A stretch of 24,429 nt of DNA from Silene noctiflora (taxonomy: Eukaryota; Streptophyta; Magnoliopsida; Caryophyllales; Caryophyllaceae): NCBI GenBank assembly GCA_009801015.1, contig VHZZ01010149.1, positions 20,605-45,033 of the forward strand, in the 5' to 3' direction. Shown one piece after another: positions 9,901 through 21,315 of this stretch. How positions within the stretch are numbered: position 1 is the first letter of the stretch; every line of letters begins with the position of its first letter. Under the pieces are notes generated by a model. It saw only the letters and a program-made list of their open reading frames with translations. It was not told where the DNA came from and made no database searches. A program made the position numbers and the translations under genes.

Positions 9901-12900
9901 TATAATATTTTTAAACTAAATTATAATCATTTAACTAAAATAAAACAAAACTGGTATAAATAAATCTAAGAATTCGAATATGAAAACCCTACAACTGATA
10001 TTATTAGTTTCACATAAAAAAAAAAAAAAACTTAATACGTACTAATTAATTCGTATAAAAAAATTATGAACTGAAATTATTAATTTCATGACAAAAAATT
10101 CATTAAAATTATTTAAGAAAATTTATAAATTGAAATGTTTAGTTTTATGGTAAAAATATTCATTAAAATACAAATTTCATGACTTTATTCCATTCTTTTG
10201 ATTAGTTTTCCATTTAAATTTCTATTCTCATATTAAAATATGAAAAATTAATGATTTGTCAATTTTAAAATATATAAATAATGCACTATAAAATAAAGGA
10301 TCTATAAATACCGCGCATGCATGCGCGGGATCCATGCTAGCTAGTAAATAACTAAATTAAAAATATGAAGAACCACCACTTTTTTAACCCAATTTAAAGA
10401 TCTAAAGTATGAATGTATATATAGTGGGTACTAGTAGCATCTTATAATCGTAAATATAAGCCAGAAATAAAATCTAAAATTAATTAGTGGGATGAATGTG
10501 ATTGAATATAAGGAAATCCATGCAAGTTGAGAAATAATGGAGTAAAAACGGCACATAAAGCAGCAGGAAAATATATGCATGCGAGAGTCGTATGATCCAA
10601 GTCCTGAAATATTCCTAGACATGTCATTCTTCAACTTTGTTAGTAATAAATCTAATCTACCAGAGACAGAGACACTACTTCAAGTTTCCAACATAAGTAG
10701 AAAGTGGCAGACACCTGACCTAAAGTGCCTCACCTCATTCTTTCTTTTCCTTATCACCCCCTTTTCGAGGTTGATACTCCCCATTTTCTAAGACCCATTT
10801 TTCTAATAAAACTAAAAAGGAAAAAATTAAATGATGTTTTTATGGAAAATTGTAATATACAATATTACTTTTACTTTTCTTCCTAAAAAATACATTTAAT
10901 TCTTTCCATTTTTGTTTTCTTATTATGTGCTCAATGGACATAGATTAGAAAAACAATCCACATACGAAATCTATATTACCACCTTCAAATCATCATCATA
11001 ATAGTAGTAGTAGTTGGTGGTACAAGTAATACAGTTGAGTTTGGAAAGAAACGAATAGATAATAATATCTACATCTCTTCACTCTTATCAATCGTAAAAA
11101 CTTTAATTTGAGAAACATAAATTGTGTTTATGAATTTAGAAAATGATAAAAAAGAAATTCAAATTAATCGTTTTTATGGGGATTATAGTTTGAAAAAATT
11201 TTGGTTTTCAAATTGTAGGTTTTTAGAAGAACTACGGCTACAAATTGTAGTTCCGTAAAGACGATCGACTTGAAAAAATCATCATTTTTTAAAAGAGTTG
11301 GACTTATAATCTATGTTACTCCGATTCTTCTAATTTATGCACGTACCCGTGTTCAACACTTCACACTTGGATAAGGATATGACATTTTAACACTTCATTT
11401 ATTTTAAGCCAAATTATGCGTACTTTTCATAAAAATAGACGAGTCCGATACTTGAACACACACTCGTGTCGGATACTTCTAAACGACTCTGAGCATCATT
11501 GCTTCTAATTAGTGAAAAGTGAAAACTATCTCTGCTCCAACTAGGGCGGAGCGTGAACTTAAAATTAGTGAAAACCACTTATCCTATTTAGTATTTCATA
11601 TGAGAACATGAGTTAGCTCAAGTGATAAAAACTCTCTTATTCCAGCCATAAAATTTGGGGGTTTAATTCTCACTCGCGACATAAAGTGCGCTCATTTGAA
11701 CTAAAAGAAAAATATTCCATCTCTTTTCCCATATTATTTTTTCCTTTCGACGCATTAACATAAAAAACACCCCATATATTTCTCGATATAGCAAAAAAAA
11801 CACGAGATTAAACACGAAAATGGGACAATAATCTTAACTTACTTAAAACCCGTCCGGTGGTCTTTTTTGGGGGATTGGACACCAACATAAATCACCTGTC
11901 GGATTTGTATGAATCAACACCAAATTTGGTTGCATCGCTCTTACTTTCTACCCGATTTTTCTTCTTGTTATTTACATCCACTAACCAATTACTCCCTCCG
12001 TCCCGGTCATTTGTTGTCCTTTTCCATTTTGGGTGTCTCAGTCATTTGTTGTCCTTTCTATTTTAGGATTGTATTTGATGAGTAATTTGATTTTTCACCT
12101 TCAATTTAGTCCACTTGTCATGTTATAATTGGCTCCCTCCTCTTTCCTTGGTCTTTGTGCCAAAACCAAAGGACAACAAATGACCGGGACGGAGGGAGTA
12201 TAAAAGATTATTCTTTCTTATATGCTTTGATGACATGATGATGATGTATACAAAGCTGCAAGTTTTTCATGTAATGCCCACCAACTGTTTGGGTAAATTC
12301 CTCTGACAAGTATCAGGTCTTGGGTACCAAAAAAATGCGTTGTCTAGATCTGTACATTAACTGGACAAATTCTGTCGTAATCATTTGTTTACTTTTAGTA
12401 AGACGGTTCTACTCAAGTGTTAAAGTAGGACAGTGAGGTTTTGTGTTTGACACTAGGTGGCGGAACAAGAGGCTCACAGTTACAGGGGTTGTCGATTCCT
12501 GAGTAATGGAAAACTTGAAATTGTAGTCAAAAATATTTTCGTCTTTTTTTCTTAGTTTGTTTATTGCATTACTAATTTGCCCCGAAATTTTTTGCCCCTA
12601 CCTCAAATCTTGTTCCCACCGTTGCTATTGACCGTGCTTGTGACTCCAACCTCAGAGGATTATAAGACTAATCTGGGTGGGATTGTTATGATCTCTGCTT
12701 GAGTTTTTCCCTTGAGTAACTTGTTCATGTGTTGAACACTAAGCATTTCGATCAACTGGTAAAGGACGAAGGGTTTTCGATTCTTTGGAATTGTGACAGT
12801 CTTAAAGCTCAAGAGAGGGTTCTATCGCCATTATGGCCATACCCAGATCGAATTTGGAGTAATCAGATGTTGCAAACCCAAACAAATGATTTTAATGTAT

Positions 12901-15900
12901 TTGTGTTGTGGATAAATTGATCCATTAGTTAAGATTTTTTTTTGGTTTATTGATTGGTAAAGCAAGATGGCAACTAAAATTGTGCAGAAAACATGTGTGA
13001 AACAAATGAAGCTTCAGATGTCTCATCTCAGACAGATGAAGTTATAGCAGCTCTTGAGAAAAATGGGCTTAATTTTATTGGGGCAGCAACAAGGGCTAAG
13101 TCTAAGAAAGGGAAGCCAAAGATGGCCCTGAGAATCGACATTCCGGCAACCAACCCAACCCGGACTATTTCTGCTGTCACCTCTATGTTGTGGGAGGATT
13201 TAGTGAACACCTCTAGCAAGGATACCCCTATGGAGCTTATTAGCAGGAAGAAAATACAGTGTGCTGAGAAAATGATCAGAGGGGCATTTGTGGAATTGTA
13301 CAAGGGTCTTGGCCTTTTGAAAACTTACAGGTATTGCTTTCTTTCCAAAATGATTTTCTGCTTAGTCTTTCAAGACGGCCTGTTAATTTTGGCATATTGA
13401 TTTTTCATTCAGTCTTTTGTATGACAGGCTCATGATATGTGGTGTCAGACCATCTGACCCGCTGACCGTATATTGATCATTAGTTCATTACTGATGTATG
13501 ATCGTTCTTTAGCGATAAAATGATCATTAACATATGAAAATGGTTACTGGCTAAATGTCTCACTAGCTACATTATATTGTTAAAAAGTGTTACGAAAATT
13601 ATAAAAGTGGTTGGTTTTTCTTTAAAGTAAACTGGTTTACCAGTAATTGAAAGACTGTGTCATACAAGAATTTGCCTTGAGTTATTTGGTCGATGTGGTC
13701 CGTAAAGGCAAGTGCAAACCTCTTGGCCAAGATTTTCATTGGTTGCATCATTGGCGATTTAGTATCCATCACTACCAGTGCATCATCATATGCAAGTTTA
13801 CATAAGCAAGTAATCTTCCTTCATTTGATAGTTTAGCATTACATCTTTGGACTGTCATTTGAACTCCTCATAGTGAGAACATATATGTCAATGTGATGAC
13901 CTTATGAGTTGAATGTAATGCTGAAGTTAGACACAAAACTCCATGTTAACTTAATGTCTTTCAAGGGTTTGCAACGGTAACACCCGACTGCAATTGAAAA
14001 AACAAGAAATTAAAGATATATTTCCTTGGCTATGTTACTCAGACTCGTCTACTCGTATGCGGCAAAATACGTATCGGAGTATCTGAGACGGCTATTTTGT
14101 GCGAAATTTTCAATATTTTGGTCTAAAATGAAGTATCAAAGTGTCGTATCGTATCCGACAAAATACATATCGGATACGGAATACGGCAACTAAGTGAAGT
14201 ATCGGAGTAACAAAGTTCCTTGGGCGTTTAACTTTGTTTGTTCAAGTGCCCTTTTCAATCGAGTGGATATATGTATTATCATTGCGGTTATAACGTCATG
14301 ATGATGAAGTTTGTTCTTGTTTAATTTTGGCATTGATACCTTTCTGCTACGATTTCCTAACACTAAATTTGGTCACTTCTCCTGACAGCTCACTCAACAT
14401 GGTAGCATTCACAAAAATTCTCAAGAAATTTGACAAGGTATTATGTTGATCTACTTTTTCTATCGACCTGTTTTAGTGTAACAGACAAGAATGATTAGTA
14501 GCTTATCACTTTCATGTCAACTAATTATGATTTTTAACTTTTTTCCTTAATCACAAAACTCGTTTCCATGATAAGGTTTATCTGCTTTCACACATTTGGG
14601 GCAGGCGATAATGGTTTAGGGTGTAGTTATTTCAATCAGCATCTTTATACTTATTTAGTAAAAGGATTATTCAGATAACAAATTGTTTGAGTGCATCATA
14701 TTTTGTTATTTATAGCCATTAAAAACTACTGCTTGTCTTTTTATGCTACGACAACAATAATATTACCTCAGCACCGGAAGTGCTCTTGCAAAAGCCGGGT
14801 GAGGTCAGATGTACGTAGTAATATAAAGAACTGCGCAGTGCGCACGCAGAGAGTCATTTTGATATTCTGTGGTAATCCAGACCCAAAGCATAGAGACTCT
14901 TTGAACATGACTTGAAATGGAGACAGAGAGATTTCTGAAGCTGGCCTAGCTCAAAACGTCTTTGTAATTTTCGATTGGAGAAAACAGCCTTTGTTAATTT
15001 CTTACATTGTAAAATTTGCCGATTATTGTAAATTTTGAGAATGAATCAGATAACATTTTCCAAATAAAAGAAAATTTAAATGATTACATAAAATTACTTA
15101 TACTGGCTCTGTTATAATTCTCACAATGAAAATTAATGCGAGATTATATTTTTATTTACAGGTAGCCAACCAACAAGCATCATGTAATTATTTGAAGACT
15201 GTAAAGAGGTCTAATTTTATCAGTTCTGACAAGGTAAGGAAGTTGAAGCAATTTGGTAATAGTTTAATACTGCGCATATTGTTTCTGTAATGGGAACTTG
15301 GGAGTAGATTAGCCTTCATAACATGCAATCTATTGATAAAATTTGTTTAACTCGTCACACATCATTTACTCACCAAAGGTTTAGCAAGTCGTCGGTGAGA
15401 CGGATCTACAGTAAGACGATGTTATCACTTATCATAAGCTACGGAACAAGTCATGAAATCCGAACCCCACCCCCACTATGAAACTTTTTTACCACAGTGG
15501 AATTCTTTAAGACTGTTGCAAATTGGAAGCAATATGTCCTTTAAAGGGTTATAGGCTGCCTTGATTGCTGTTGCTTTTAACAGTTGCATAATTTTTTATA
15601 GCCGACTTGTTAAATAGGCAATGGATTAACTTTATAAGTGTTTTAAACTTTAAATTAATTACTATAATTATGACTATTATTTAATCTAGTGGTGATTTGT
15701 GGTTTCATAAAGGTGGTTAAATTAATGGACGAAGTGGAATCCTTATTCATCAAGCACTTTGCCGAAGATGACAGGAAAAAGGCAATGAAATACTTGCGCC
15801 CCCAGCAACAGAAAGACTCTCACATGATTACTTTTCTTGTTGGTGAGTGTAGATTTTTAGTAATGGTTATTAGTAATTAATGACAATAGGGTATTAAATG

Positions 15901-18900
15901 GAGGTCAGCAATACCTAAATGTGACTGTACTTTTAAGGTTTCGAAGATCACTACGTCCGCATTTTACCATATTTTGAGGCGATATTTGCCGCATTTACGA
16001 AATTAGGTGTGAATATAGCCGATACCATGACCGTGACAGAAACCTAGAATTAATAATATGTGCTGTGTGATGAATGCTTTTGTTTCCCTTTTTCTAAATA
16101 GAAAGTGCTCACTATGACCTCAGTTTAGATGTTGGTCATGAAGAATAGTGTGTTTTGACCACAGAAGTTTGTCTAACCCTTGAAAAGAAAAGCAATAGCT
16201 TTATAAATGCACTGGTACTCTCTCTGGCCGATTTTCTTTTTTTCTTTTTTTTTTTTCACGTAATTGATTTTATGTTACTTTGACGCTTCATTTTGGCCGC
16301 GTTTAGTGTGAACGACACTCCGGTATTTGGATGTGACACAACCCCAAGTCCCCAAGTTCTTTTATTTTTGACCAAAACATGAAACTTTTCACAAAATCAG
16401 TGCCTTACGCAATAAATCGGAGAAATTAAAACGGAAAGGTATTGGTCCAGAACCACGCGTCTCAACGGGCCGAGCCCACCTCACCACTTCCCTTCCCTTG
16501 GCCAGGGGAAATGTCGAAAAAAATCTTAAGAAAGGTTGACCGTGGAATCTGCGAATAGCCTTCCCGCTCCGGTTTACCCCTAGATATCCAGTCAACTGCT
16601 GCAGCTCAACGCATTTCCGGGATAACCTGCCAGCGAGTGCTTGCTCCTGCTCCGGCAGCACTTGCAGCCTCCTCTGCTTATTGAGCTGGTCTCTGTATCT
16701 TATTATGGACTTGAGAAAAACAATTGTGCAGTTGAACTCGACAGACATACTGAAATGAAGAGATAATTCACTTCTGATATATTGTTCTTAATTCTAGGGA
16801 TGTTTATGTTATTCTTTTTTCATTGTCTTTATTTTGGATGAATTTCAACTTTCTTTTGCTTGACCAGGATTATTCACGGGCTGTTTTGTTACCCTTTTTG
16901 CTATATACGCAATTTTGGCACATCTTTCTGGCTTGTTTTCTCGCGGATACAGAGATGATCCCGGTTACATGGAGACAGTCTATCCAATTTTCAGGTTTTA
17001 TTCATTCTTTATCATTCCTGAATATTAGCATTTTCTCCTGCGTTATTTTCCCAAGTAGATTTCAGGCATGGTCTTATAGCCACTTAGGAACGTCACAATA
17101 TGTAGTCTTGTGTAAAACGGTTTTATGTAAAAACTTTAATTAAAGTCTCATATACTCCTAACAAAACAGGATAGATACATGTAAACTTTTTTTGGGATGT
17201 TAGAGTCAAATGGTAATTGGTTTTACAGTAATTGACAGAAATTTTTGTGCTAGCCAACCTTATACAAGACTTTGTGATATCCCAAATTGTTCTCAACCCT
17301 GTTCTCAGCAGCGTTTGCACTTTATATCTCCAGCTAAGTTCCACCCTTTGTAACTACATCAACAAGTTTATAAATGTCACCCCAGTTTATTTACCTTATC
17401 AATTTATGTGGCAAAAAGTAGCTCTTTAGCACACAAGGATTCATACATATAACATACGAGACAAAGGGGTTGCCTTCTAGTTGAAGCGACCCCCCTCCCC
17501 TCTCCGCCCCTTCCTCTATTAGTCTGATCCCCTCAAGTTACCTAGAAGAACAAAAGGACGGTGGGGTTGAATGAATGGTGTATTTATCAAACCACCCTCT
17601 CCCTTAGTTTAGTTATCTTGGATACCAGAGCTTCAGTTACTGGAGAGGATCCAGATACTTACTCTGTACTGCCACTGGGAGTGACTACACTACAAACATT
17701 AAAGAATTAGAATTTGCTCTTAACTTTGCATGGTTTATAACTTATTATTGAGTTTCCTGTGCAGCACTTTCGCACTTCTGGGTTTGCATCTGTTCATGTA
17801 TGGATGTAATTTGCTAATGTGGAAAGCCACAAGAATCAACTATACATTCATATTTGAGTTCAATCCAAAAACAGCCCTTAAGTACAGGGATGCTTTCCTA
17901 GTATGCACCTCCTTGATGACTGCTGTTGTTGGTGCCTTGGTCCTGCACCTCATTTTAAGGTCTAAAGGTTTCCCTCCTCAGCAAATTGACGCCATTCCTG
18001 GCATCCTTCTCTTGGTAAGTCATTGCGGAAAACCCTTCTTTTCTTCATTATCTTACACATTAATTGTAAAACCACACATTATTTACCAAAGGGGTTAGAT
18101 GTACCAAGCCTTTTCCTGTGCTAAAAGAACATAAAGATTTTTTTTATATGACTCAAAATAAAATAAAAAATGTGTCGAGAATTACAGAAAATGACAACTA
18201 TTTTACAATAAAAAGAAGAGATGCTAGCTTAGTGACTTCCATGTTGCTTTATTTTATCGTAATCCACAATCACAGAATAGGGAGTCTTTGGCTCCATTTG
18301 AAGCAATGGAAATAAATACCCCTATAAAAGATCTGGTATATTTAATAAGTACGGACTACGGAGTACCTTTTATCGGTAATTTGTAACTTGCAGTTTTACA
18401 ATAATATGTATGTAAAACCGCTTAGCACAAGCATTTGTGTATGACTTTAGTGGGTATGTAGGTTGGAGTCACAGATTGCCACTCATAAGTAGATGAATTT
18501 CTTTAACCCGGTTTTTATGTTGATTATCAGGTCTTTTTCGTGTTGCTGATTTGCCCCATCAATGTATTCTATCGTCCAACTCGATATTGCTTCCTGAAGG
18601 TGATACGTAACATAGTGCTCTCTCCACTTTACAAGGTGCGTATACAAAACATCGTATTCCTCCATTGCATATTTTCATGGCTATGCTTCAAAGTTGTGAT
18701 ATTGATTAATTGAATTAACACCTATTTTTCTTTTGAATTCTAGGTTGTAATGGTAGATTTCTTCATGGCTGACCAGCTGACTAGCCAGGTAATCATGCTA
18801 AAATCAACAGACAAACTTATATGAGATGGTTTTACATGTGACTATGTAAGACCAACTTATTAACCCTACACAAACTCTCATAGGAAACAGTTATCATGAG

Positions 18901-20717
18901 ACTGACACATACGAGAATCAAAATAGGGTAGTTATATTGAGTTAGTGGGTTAATGGATAAATTAGTGTGATTTGTAGTTAGATGATTTGTTCTTACATTA
19001 GTTTAACATGAGACGATCTTATAATACACTAATTCATAACCATGTATGGAGTAACTAATTGAGGATTGCAGGTTACATAAGGATTTGAGTTAGTCTTGTA
19101 TATGAGATAATGAGACCATGACGGTCTCATATACAGACTCATCGCTCGCTGAAATATGATCCATCATAATGTGTGTTTTTAAATTGTACATTCTGCAGAT
19201 TCCTCTTCTTAGGCACATGGAAACTACGGCATGTTATTTTCTGGCTAACAGTTTGGGTTCGTACCCCTATGATGTCTGCAAGAAAGGAAAGCTATACAAA
19301 GAGCTTGCCTATGTGATCTCCTTTGCACCATATTATTGGCGTGCTATGCAGGTATACTGTTTCACTTCACATTTAATTCCCGCTTCTTATATTTCGATTC
19401 ATATCAATATTTCATGCACTTTTCTATTCAACGTGCTGTATTTACTTGCATTAGTATTTCAACTGATAACACACACATACACATTAAATGGTTCATTGGG
19501 GTCGGACAAGGTCATTTCAAGTTCAGTCTTCTTAGGGCGTGCTATGATTTGGGATTCGTCTGAGATCATTTTTGGCTCAATGGTACCAGATAGGGTCAAT
19601 CTGATCTGAGTTAGGCCATTTCGTGTTCATTAAATTTCTTTATTTGTAATTTTTAATTAATGGTGAATTTTTTTTTGGTGTGATTTGAAAAGTGTTCATT
19701 TTGTATCATTTCCGTTTGGGTCGATATCGTATTGGTCGAATCAGTTGGTTCAAGTTTCCAGTCATTCAGGCAGTTGTATTTAGGGCTATTTAAATGTCTC
19801 GTACAAGGTTATTTGCGTCGGGTTAATTTTGCCAAGTTTAGTTATAGATACTTATATGTGAAAGATGTTGAGTTGCTAATGTATCAAGAAGCCCTCTAAT
19901 TAACATTTCTGTTTGATGTTTTGGTCTCATTTTCTCCATTTATCCAATGTTCAAGTGCGCTAGAAGATGGTTTGATGAATCTGATGTGAAGCAATTGGCT
20001 AATTTGGGCAAGTATGTATCGGCCATGATCGCAGCTGGCGCTAGGTTAACATATTCCCAACAACAGGAGCCTACAGTATTTTTCACTATTTTAGTTGTTG
20101 CGACTTCTGTCATTGCTACAATATACCAGCTATACTGGGATTTTGTGCAAGATTGGGGCTTTTTCGACCACAGTTCGAGAAACCCATGGCTCAGGGATGA
20201 TCTTGTTTTGAAGAACAAATCCGTTTACTATATATCCATAGTAAGTTTCCCACTGTTTTCCTTTTTATTTCCAGTTACATGTCAAAAACCCGAGCAGTAA
20301 AAGTGGAAGTTCTGCATTGCAGGTTATCAATTTGGTCCTTAGAGTTGCTTGGGTTGAGAGCGTAATGAGATTAAACAAAGTTGGAAATGTAGAGGCCAAG
20401 TTTTTAGACTTTTCCTTGGCTTCTTTAGAAGTAATTCGACGTGGGCATTGGAATTTCTATAGGTAATCCCTTTATTAGCTGCAATCATATTTGTGAGTCA
20501 TTTCAAAGCATTCACGTTTCTGGTTAGACGGTCCTGCAGTTAGACTTGGTGACCGTCCAGTAACCTTATGGTACCGTCTTCCCTAACATTTTACTCCCTG
20601 GTTTTTAAATCTTTATGAAATAACAGATTGGAGAATGAGCACCTAAACAATGTGGGAAAGTTCAGGGCAGTAAAGACGGTTCCTTTGCCATTCCGAGAAA
20701 CTGATTTTGATGACTGA
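6997..20717 (+). CDS. PHO1: PHO1-family phosphate exporter (SPX-EXS), 15 exons, complete
   Basis: Exports inorganic phosphate, chiefly for xylem loading, from Golgi/trans-Golgi and plasma membranes. Exons: 6997-7260, 8177-8263, 8715-8958, 12988-13330, 14389-14437, 15162-15233, 15713-15842, 16868-16994, 17765-18014, 18531-18635, 18744-18788, 19199-19351, 19956-20240, 20323-20462, 20627-20717. All introns are GT-AG and the frame closes, giving 794 residues, close to the 780-800 of Arabidopsis PHO1 and PHO1;H1. The start [16 protein letters not shown] is the family N-terminus, and the end ([16 protein letters not shown]) is PHO1/PHO1;H1-like. Order: SPX (about 1-345), membrane segments (about 390-536), EXS (about 555-770). 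Fifteen exons is the usual count for the family. No disabling change is seen, so the gene looks functional. Which paralogue it is (PHO1 or PHO1;H1) cannot be settled here. Confidence 0.97.
7261..8176 (+). other. PHO1 intron 1
   Basis: 916 bases, GT at 7261 and AG at 8175-8176. A+T-rich. A short dispersed motif 'aaaacggtcttag' lies at 7286-7298; otherwise nothing is recognised. Intron 2 (8264-8714) is similar, with 'aacggtcttacatgagac' at about 8405. Confidence 0.8.
9757..10344 (+). mobile_element. Small non-autonomous Helitron in PHO1 intron 3
   Basis: The 5' end is TCTCCTATATACTA, present twice in tandem at 9757 and 9772, each preceded by A; the second continues AGAGAATAAAACTTCT, a typical plant Helitron start. 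The 3' end has a perfect 18-base palindrome CCGCGCATGCATGCGCGG (10311-10328), followed by ATCCATG and CTAGCTAG (10337-10344), then T. The length is 573 or 588 bases depending on the start. The interior is A+T-rich and non-coding. Confidence 0.75.
11311..11501. mobile_element. hAT-like MITE, copy A (intron 3)
   Basis: It starts CTATGTTACTCCGATTC and ends near GACTCTGAGCATCATTG. The flanks are CTTATAAT (11303-11310) and CTTCTAAT (11502-11509), an 8-bp target duplication with one mismatch. Inside are the family words 'cgagtccgatactt' and 'cgtgtcggatactt'. It is the most decayed of the three copies. Confidence 0.65.
11600..11712 (+). mobile_element. tRNA-derived SINE-like unit
   Basis: A box A-like TTAGCTCAAGTGAT (11613-11626) and a box B-like GGTTTAATTCTCA (11660-11672) are spaced as in a tRNA gene's internal Pol III promoter. 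An A-rich tail 'aaaagaaaaa' follows at about 11703. This order is that of a plant SINE head and short body. Ends and target duplication are not resolved. Confidence 0.5.
11992..12198. mobile_element. Stowaway-type (Tc1/mariner) MITE
   Basis: Starts CTCCCTCCGTCCCGGTCATT and ends with its inverted complement AATGACCGGGACGGAGGGAG in near-perfect form. The flanks are TA at 11990-11991 and TA at 12199-12200. The inverted repeats continue inward through the 'tgttgtccttt' / 'aaaggacaaca' block. The element is 207 bp, non-coding, and lies in PHO1 intron 3, 0.8 kb before exon 4. The well-conserved ends suggest a fairly recent insertion. Confidence 0.92.
14030..14215. mobile_element. hAT-like MITE, copy B (intron 4)
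   Basis: Starts CTATGTTACTCAGACTCG and ends GTATCGGAGTAACAAAG, inverted over about 11 bases. It is flanked by a perfect 8-bp duplication TTCCTTGG (14022-14029 and 14216-14223), the size made by hAT transposases. The interior carries repeated 'cgtatcggagtat', 'gtatccgac' and 'atcggatacgga' words. The element is 186 bp with no coding sequence. Confidence 0.8.
14773..14895 (+). repeat. Interspersed repeat with GGTCAGATGTACGTAG core (intron 5)
   Basis: The block contains 'ccgggtgaggtcagatgtac' (14795-14814) and the inverted pair TGCGCA-G-TGCGCA (14832-14844), ending in 'ccagacccaaagcat'. The GGTCAGATGTACGcAG core is a phrase I recognise from dispersed, possibly tRNA-derived, repeats in plant introns. 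A related copy lies on the minus strand at 23441-23493. The class is uncertain. Confidence 0.45.
15713..20717 (+). other. PHO1: Exons 7-15: membrane segments and EXS domain of the PHO1 protein
   Basis: Residues 354-794. Hydrophobic segments lie at about 391-415, 438-458, 484-504 and 516-536, then the EXS domain (about 555-770), which forms the phosphate path. Family motifs are intact: MYGCNLLMW (450-458), FYRPTR (535-540), [14 protein letters not shown] (exon 12), [12 protein letters not shown] (680-691, with D685 and D689), and [17 protein letters not shown] (754-770, with R757 and R758). By motif, the two aspartates and the arginine pair match residues described in the phosphate pathway of the animal relative XPR1; exact equivalence is inferred. 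Introns 6, 8, 9, 11 and 12 (410-770 bases each) hold nothing I can name; introns 10, 13 and 14 are short. Confidence 0.9.
16389..16748 (-). other. G+C-richer, coding-like segment of unknown origin in PHO1 intron 7
   Basis: This block stands out from the A+T-rich intron. On the minus strand it is open for 119 codons starting [14 protein letters not shown], with a charged, helical-looking part ([19 protein letters not shown], then [17 protein letters not shown]) and then a part rich in Arg and Gly. I do not recognise the protein. It could be a captured gene fragment, organelle-derived DNA, or a chance frame. No promoter or poly(A) signal was found, so I do not call it a gene. Confidence 0.3.
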
Positions 20718-21075
20718 ACATCCGTTGCGAAATTAACATGTAACCTTAATCAAGTATGGAGTATGTTTAATGAAAGCGGAGATGGGCTGCTCTTTTTTAT
20801 CATCAAGCACCAGTGAAAATATCTCTCGTTCATTTCATGCACAGAAAGATTTAACCAGCAACAGTAACTTTCCAACTCATTTCTGTACAGCAGAAGGTGC
20901 GCCCACTCAAAATTTACTTCGTTCAGCTATAATCTTTAATGCTTGTTCATAAACTTTGGACCATCATTAACTTTACATAGCTCTATATTAACATCGATGT
21001 ATCTCAATTTCTTGTTTTTTTCTCTGTAACAATGACATCTTGATTTTCGAAAGCAATAAACTTTTGAAATTGTAG
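20718..21075 (+). terminator. PHO1 3' untranslated region and poly(A) signal
   Basis: After TGA at 20715-20717, the 3' flank has AATAAA at 21055-21060 in a T-rich, then A-rich context. Cleavage would fall at about 21075, 45 bases before MITE copy C. Earlier weak signals are possible. Confidence 0.55.
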
Positions 21076-21119
21076 AATTGCATTATTATCACAATCCACT
21101 TTAAGTTGATTCTTTTTAT

Positions 21120-21285
21120 CTACGTTACTCCGACATTTCACTTAGCTGCCGTGTCGCGTGTCCGTTAGCTATCGTGTCCGACACGACACCAACGCTTCGA
21201 CACTTCACGTTAGACAAAATAGCCGTATCAGACACTCGACACTTGTCAGACACGACACCCTTGTCTGAGAGTCGGGGTAACACAA
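21120..21285. mobile_element. hAT-like MITE, copy C (between the convergent genes)
   Basis: Starts CTACGTTACTCCGACATTTC and ends GTCGGGGTAACACAA. It is flanked by a perfect 8-bp duplication CTTTTTAT (21112-21119 and 21286-21293). The interior is dense in 'gtgtccgacacgacac' and 'cagacactcgacact' words, the same family as copies A and B. The element is 166 bp, non-coding, and lies just downstream of the PHO1 poly(A) signal. Confidence 0.8.
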
Positions 21286-21315
21286 CTTTTTATTAATTGC
21301 ATTATTTTGAGAATT

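Larger units (their letters stand above)
8959..12987 (+). other. PHO1 intron 3, transposon-filled (4029 bases)
   Basis: The donor GTACGT follows exon 3 in phase 1, and the acceptor TGTGCAG precedes exon 4. It contains a 24-base poly(T) run (9164-9187), a Helitron (9757-10344), a hAT-like MITE (11311-11501), a SINE-like unit (11600-11712) and a Stowaway MITE (11992-12198). The remaining sequence is A+T-rich with nothing I can name. Splicing this intron is needed to keep the SPX domain intact. Confidence 0.9.
6997..15233 (+). other. PHO1: Exons 1-6: SPX domain of the PHO1 protein
   Basis: Residues 1-353. SPX domains bind inositol pyrophosphates, the cell's phosphate signal. The N-terminal basic helix is present (Y23, K27, K28, K31, K32, K34). 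So is the [19 protein letters not shown] helix (exon 3), and the C-terminal lysine cluster K322, K325, K326, K329 in TKILKKFDK (exon 5). These are the positions expected to form the ligand-binding surface. The acidic and serine-rich linkers (residues about 70-117 and 185-225) differ between family members. The domain is split by the 4-kb intron 3 between residues 198 and 199. Confidence 0.9.

Noticed and set aside
10431-10634. 67-codon frame on the minus strand in intron 3
   Set aside because: Hydrophobic-looking product from A+T-rich intron, with no family resemblance.
12380-12500. Possible second tRNA-derived SINE in intron 3
   Set aside because: A box A-like phrase is present (tctactcaagtgttaa) but the box B match is poor.
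12729-12920. Open frame just before PHO1 exon 4
   Set aside because: Intronic; the SPX reading frame joins exon 3 to the acceptor at 12988 in the correct phase without it.
19336-19609. Frames running past exon 12 into intron 12
   Set aside because: The CAG/GTATAC donor at 19351 joins in phase to exon 13 and restores the conserved ...WRAMQ-CARRW... sequence.
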